DNA of 9,930 bases from Bacteroidia bacterium (GTDB taxonomy: Bacteria > Bacteroidota > Bacteroidia > Bacteroidales > Tannerellaceae), in the NCBI GenBank assembly GCA_025996775.1, contig BNTS01000118.1, positions 1 through 9,930 of the forward strand, written 5' to 3'. Below are positions 7,482 to 9,930 of the stretch, one piece after another (the stretch's first letter is position 1; each line of letters begins with the position of its first letter). Under the pieces are notes generated by a model. The model was not told the DNA's origin. It made no database searches and worked only from the letters and a program-made list of their open reading frames with translations. The translations under genes and the position numbers were made by a program.

Positions 7482-8540
7482 ATGATGGGAAACACATATA
7501 TAAAATCGAAAGCTTCCATCCTGCTTATATACACAGGTGGAACGATTGGAATGATTGAAAACCATGAGACCGGTGCCTTGGAATCCTTCAATTTTCAGCA
7601 TCTGAAAGATAATATGCCGGAACTGAAAAAGTTGGGCTATGCCGTATCAACATATCAGTTTGACCCTCCGGTAGACTCCTCAGACATGGGGCCTGACGGA
7701 TGGAAGAAAATAGTAGAAATCATCTCTGCCAACTATCATCTATACGATGGTTTTGTGGTGCTTCACGGAACCGATACCATGTCATATACGGCCTCGGCGC
7801 TCAGTTTTATGCTCGAGAATCTGGGAAAGCCCGTTATCCTGACCGGCTCGCAACTGCCTATCGGTGTTTTGCGTACCGACGGAAAGGAAAACCTGATTAC
7901 AGCCATTGAGATAGCTGCCGCCCAAGAGAACGGTGTGCCTATTGTACCCGAAGTATGCATCTTCTTTGAAAGCACCCTGCTGATGGGAAACCGTACGCGC
8001 AAGATAAATGCAGACAACTTCAATGCCTTCCGCTCGTACAACTATCCTGCCTTGGCTACTGCAGGCGTGCATATCCGTTACGACGTGCAGCAGATATATC
8101 GCCCCGTATTGCCCAAACCTTTGCGGGTGCATTACGAGATGGACAGAAATATAGCCATACTGAAGATATTCCCCGGTATGTCATCCCAAGTCATTGAGAG
8201 CATCCTAACCATCCCCGGCCTCAAAGGCGTGGTGATGGAGACCTTCGGAAGCGGAAACGCACCCCGGAAGGAATGGTTTCTGAAGATGCTGAAAGAAGCC
8301 GTGGACAGGGGTATTGTGATCGTTAATATTACCCAATGCGTAGGCGGAAGCGTGGAAATGCACCGTTACGATACAGGTAAACAGTTGCTCGAAGCTGGTG
8401 TGGTGAGCGGGTATGACAGCACGACAGAAAGCGCCGTTACCAAACTCATGTACCTCTTTGGACAGGGCATGAGCACGGAGGAAGTGAAGGAACACCTTAG
8501 TTGTTCGCTCATAGGCGAAGTGACCATCCCCGATAAATAA
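7482..8540 (+). CDS. ansA: Type I (cytoplasmic) L-asparaginase
   Basis: The enzyme hydrolyses L-asparagine to aspartate and ammonia. The 352 residues show the full asparaginase/glutaminase signature set: YTGGTIG (17-23) with nucleophile Thr21, DSSDMGP (65-71) for substrate binding, HGTDTM (95-100) with Thr97 and Asp98, the TGSQLPIG loop, and RTRKINADNF (171-180) with Lys174 in the place of the E. coli catalytic lysine. ETFGSGNAP in the C-terminal domain is typical of the type I group. There is no signal peptide, so the protein should be cytoplasmic, unlike the periplasmic type II enzyme. Two ATGs in tandem (7482 and 7485) open the frame and cannot be told apart. The stop TAA at 8538-8540 directly abuts ATG of the next frame, suggesting coupled translation. 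All key residues are present. Confidence 0.95.
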   Translation: MMGNTYIKSKASILLIYTGGTIGMIENHETGALESFNFQHLKDNMPELKKLGYAVSTYQFDPPVDSSDMGPDGWKKIVEIISANYHLYDGFVVLHGTDTMSYTASALSFMLENLGKPVILTGSQLPIGVLRTDGKENLITAIEIAAAQENGVPIVPEVCIFFESTLLMGNRTRKINADNFNAFRSYNYPALATAGVHIRYDVQQIYRPVLPKPLRVHYEMDRNIAILKIFPGMSSQVIESILTIPGLKGVVMETFGSGNAPRKEWFLKMLKEAVDRGIVIVNITQCVGGSVEMHRYDTGKQLLEAGVVSGYDSTTESAVTKLMYLFGQGMSTEEVKEHLSCSLIGEVTIPDK

Positions 8541-8549
8541 ATGTGTAGT

Positions 8550-9386
8550 ATGAAATTATCTTTTCTAAGTTTGGCGAGTGGAAGCAGTGGAAACTGCTAT
8601 TATTTGGGAACACCTGAATATGGGATGTTGATAGATGCCGGCATTGGTATACGTACCATCCGGAAGGTGCTAAAAGAGAATCAGATTGATTTTGAGCGTA
8701 TCATGGCCGTACTGGTAACCCATGATCATGCCGACCATATCAAGACAGTAGGCTGCTTAGGCGAAAAATACAATATCCCCATCTATGCTACTGAGGCCGT
8801 ACACAACGGGATAGTCAATAGCCGGTATGTAGAAGAGAAACTGGGCGCTTCGCGCAGGATTATTGAAAAAGAAAAGCCCTTCACACTTCGTGATTTCCGG
8901 ATAACCGCCTTTGAAGTGCCCCACGACAGCACCGACAATGTAGGCTATTACATCCAACATCCTGCCTTTGCAGAACACACCTTCACCTTCGCCACAGATG
9001 TAGGCCATATCACAGAAACCGTGAGCGACTATATGAGTCGCGCCAACCACCTGATCATAGAAGCCAACTACGAAGAAGCCATGCTCCGCGATGGCTCTTA
9101 TCCCCAGTTCCTGAAAGACCGCGTATCCAGCCCCACCGGCCATTTGAGCAACCAAGAAACCGCCGAGTTCCTGGCTACCCACTACCACCCGCACCTGAAA
9201 GACATCTGGCTATGCCACCTCAGCCGCGACAACAACCACCCCGAGCTGGCTCGCAAAACCATAGACGACCGACTTTTCCACGAGGGCATCCGCGTAGGCA
9301 AAGACGTAACCCTAACTCCCCTAAAGCGCAACACCCCCTCCGACCTCTACCTCTTCAGCGAAGAAGGCGTAGAAGAAACATCATAA
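8550..9386 (+). CDS. MBL-fold metallo-hydrolase, YycJ/WalJ type
   Basis: A metallo-beta-lactamase-fold hydrolase. Counting from the ATG at 8541, metal ligands are visible in THDHADH (His61, His63, Asp65, His66), PHDSTDN (His128), ATDVGH (Asp153) and LCHLSRDNN (His226); SPTGHLSN (His201) is another family motif. The N-terminal SLASGSSGN is characteristic of the YycJ/WalJ subgroup, linked in other bacteria to exonuclease or DNA-repair activity; the role here is inferred from family only. Two starts are possible: 8541 (MCSM...), which abuts the asparaginase stop, and 8550. I prefer 8550 because MKLSFLSLASGSSGN matches the usual family N-terminus. No terminator is obvious downstream. The last 300 bases are unusually C-rich, with codons mostly ending in C, unlike the first half. 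Confidence 0.93.
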   Translation: MKLSFLSLASGSSGNCYYLGTPEYGMLIDAGIGIRTIRKVLKENQIDFERIMAVLVTHDHADHIKTVGCLGEKYNIPIYATEAVHNGIVNSRYVEEKLGASRRIIEKEKPFTLRDFRITAFEVPHDSTDNVGYYIQHPAFAEHTFTFATDVGHITETVSDYMSRANHLIIEANYEEAMLRDGSYPQFLKDRVSSPTGHLSNQETAEFLATHYHPHLKDIWLCHLSRDNNHPELARKTIDDRLFHEGIRVGKDVTLTPLKRNTPSDLYLFSEEGVEETS

Positions 9387-9389
9387 TAT

Positions 9390-9422
9390 ATTGGAGGCAT
9401 CCTCAAAAAAAGTAAATCTTTG
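9390..9422 (+). promoter_or_regulatory. Weak orphan promoter candidate
   Basis: ATTG (9390-9393), a 21-base spacer and AATCTTTG (9415-9422) each differ by one base from the Bacteroides TTTG / TAnnTTTG consensus. It points right, towards a short frame (ATG at 9473, 22 codons ending in the TTAATTAATTAA palindrome) and then the convergent IS982 fragment. It may belong to a gene destroyed or pushed away by that element. Confidence 0.3.
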
Positions 9423-9500
9423 TATCTCCTGTTTTCCGCCCCTCCCTTTTCACACTCCCGTTCTTGAGATGCATGGTAAAAGTCATCAAGTCAAATTTAA

Positions 9501-9539
9501 TGTGTTTAATCCCAAACACAGTCCTGTTAATTAATTAAC
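9501..9539. repeat. Inverted repeat plus 14-bp palindrome beside the IS982 relic
   Basis: TGTGTTT (9501-9507) pairs with AAACACA (9514-9520) around AATCCC, and GTTAATTAATTAAC (9526-9539) is a perfect palindrome. Both sit within 50 bases of the transposase stop codon. They may mark the element's end, its insertion target or a bidirectional terminator; the terminal repeat itself cannot be confirmed because the other end lies outside the window. The rest of 9387-9550 holds no gene I can support. Confidence 0.4.
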
Positions 9540-9550
9540 GTCAGTTCGAC

Positions 9551-9930
9551 CTAAGCGACTAATTTAAGTTTATCTGTATCAATAATATCCAGATTAATCG
9601 AAAGTTTTTTAGGCATAAGATTATAAGCAATAAGGCCTGAAATCAAGTTTGAGATAAAGTTTGCGAAAGAGCGATGCCTGGTATGTTCAATTTGGCAGAT
9701 GTTTTTCAACTGGTCGTTAATAGTTTCAATGATAGCCCGTTTCCTCAAAATAATTTTGTCGTGAATGAGCATCAGGGCATTCTTCATATTCTTTTTCAGT
9801 TTGGTAATCAGATGGATATTATCCACAAAAAGCATATCGAACAAGTTTTGCGAAATATATCCCCTGTCGGCAAAAAGTTTACCAAATATTTTTTTCATGG
9901 AAACGTTTGTCTTTCAATGGCTCGCAATCA
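9551..9930 (-). pseudogene. IS982-family transposase, C-terminal half, frameshifted
   Basis: On the minus strand, 115 codons from 9898 down to the stop at 9551-9553 give the C-terminal part of an IS982-family DDE transposase: KIFGKLFADRGYIS with the second Asp (residue 11 from the ATG at 9898), HLITKLKKNMKNAL, RKRAIIETINDQLKN with the catalytic Glu (residue 58), and EHTRHRS before NLISGLIAY. The ATG at 9898 is not the true start. Upstream, that frame stops at 9914-9916 (TGA), but the neighbouring frame reads EPLKDKRFHEK, which looks like the family sequence just before KIFGKL. The two frames join at seven consecutive A residues (T7 at 9889-9895 on the plus strand); six would restore one frame. 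The copy is probably inactive, and its N-terminal half lies beyond the right edge. Confidence 0.8.

Noticed and set aside
9394..9411. GAGG-CAT-CCTC hairpin followed by A-run as an operon terminator
   Set aside because: The stem is only 4 bp and the plus strand continues with A, not T, so it would not terminate the MBL transcript. On the minus strand the T-run precedes the hairpin.
9212..9415. Arg/Pro-rich 67-codon plus-strand frame
   Set aside because: It is an out-of-frame reading of the C-rich end of the MBL gene; its composition follows from that alone.
1..9930. CRISPR array, tRNA, rRNA or tmRNA gene
   Set aside because: No regularly spaced repeats and no cloverleaf or tmRNA-like ends were seen on either strand; presence of smpB does not imply ssrA nearby.

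Overview
The window looks like a chromosomal segment of a Bacteroides-type organism (Bacteroidales). The evidence is the protein set (a MetH with the full set of E. coli-type domains, type I asparaginase, YycJ-type MBL hydrolase), promoters that fit the Bacteroides -33 TTTG / -7 TAnnTTTG pattern instead of the E. coli one, the absence of Shine-Dalgarno-like leaders, and flanking IS fragments (IS30, IS4/DUF4372 and IS982 types) of kinds common in this group. These family assignments come from recognising motifs by eye, not from database searches.

Layout. Positions 1-~815 are a graveyard of mobile DNA: the catalytic core of an IS30-family transposase on the minus strand (cut at the left window edge and broken near 280), a fragment of an IS4/DUF4372-type transposase on the plus strand (~385-675), and about 25 bases beyond its reading frame the 3' end (domains V and VI) of a group II intron whose body and reverse transcriptase are missing. 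Positions ~815-1138 are non-coding, with two inverted repeats, a triplicated 9-mer and a good promoter. Positions 1139-7458 hold five tightly packed co-directional genes: a five-helix Yip1-like membrane protein, smpB (trans-translation), a two-repeat nucleoside-recognition (Gate) membrane protein, full-length cobalamin-dependent metH overlapping it by 4 bases, and a TRIC/UPF0126 membrane protein. A second promoter sits just before a type I asparaginase (ansA-like, 7482-8540), whose stop codon abuts a YycJ/WalJ-type MBL-fold hydrolase (to 9386). Positions 9387-9550 are non-coding, with a weak orphan promoter and inverted repeats. From 9551 to the right edge lies the C-terminal half of an IS982-family transposase on the minus strand, apparently frameshifted at an A7 run.

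How the genes work together: the seven-gene block is housekeeping (ribosome rescue, methionine synthesis, asparagine degradation, a nuclease-like hydrolase) mixed with three small membrane proteins. Gaps of -4 to +13 bases in the first five genes suggest one transcript from the 1085-1117 promoter, with a second start before the asparaginase. No pathway links all the products. I did not find a convincing new defence or mobile system. The most interesting items are the group II intron relic, the dyad wrapped around the -33 box of the operon promoter, the asparaginase promoter that leaves almost no leader, and the homopolymer frameshift in the IS982 transposase.
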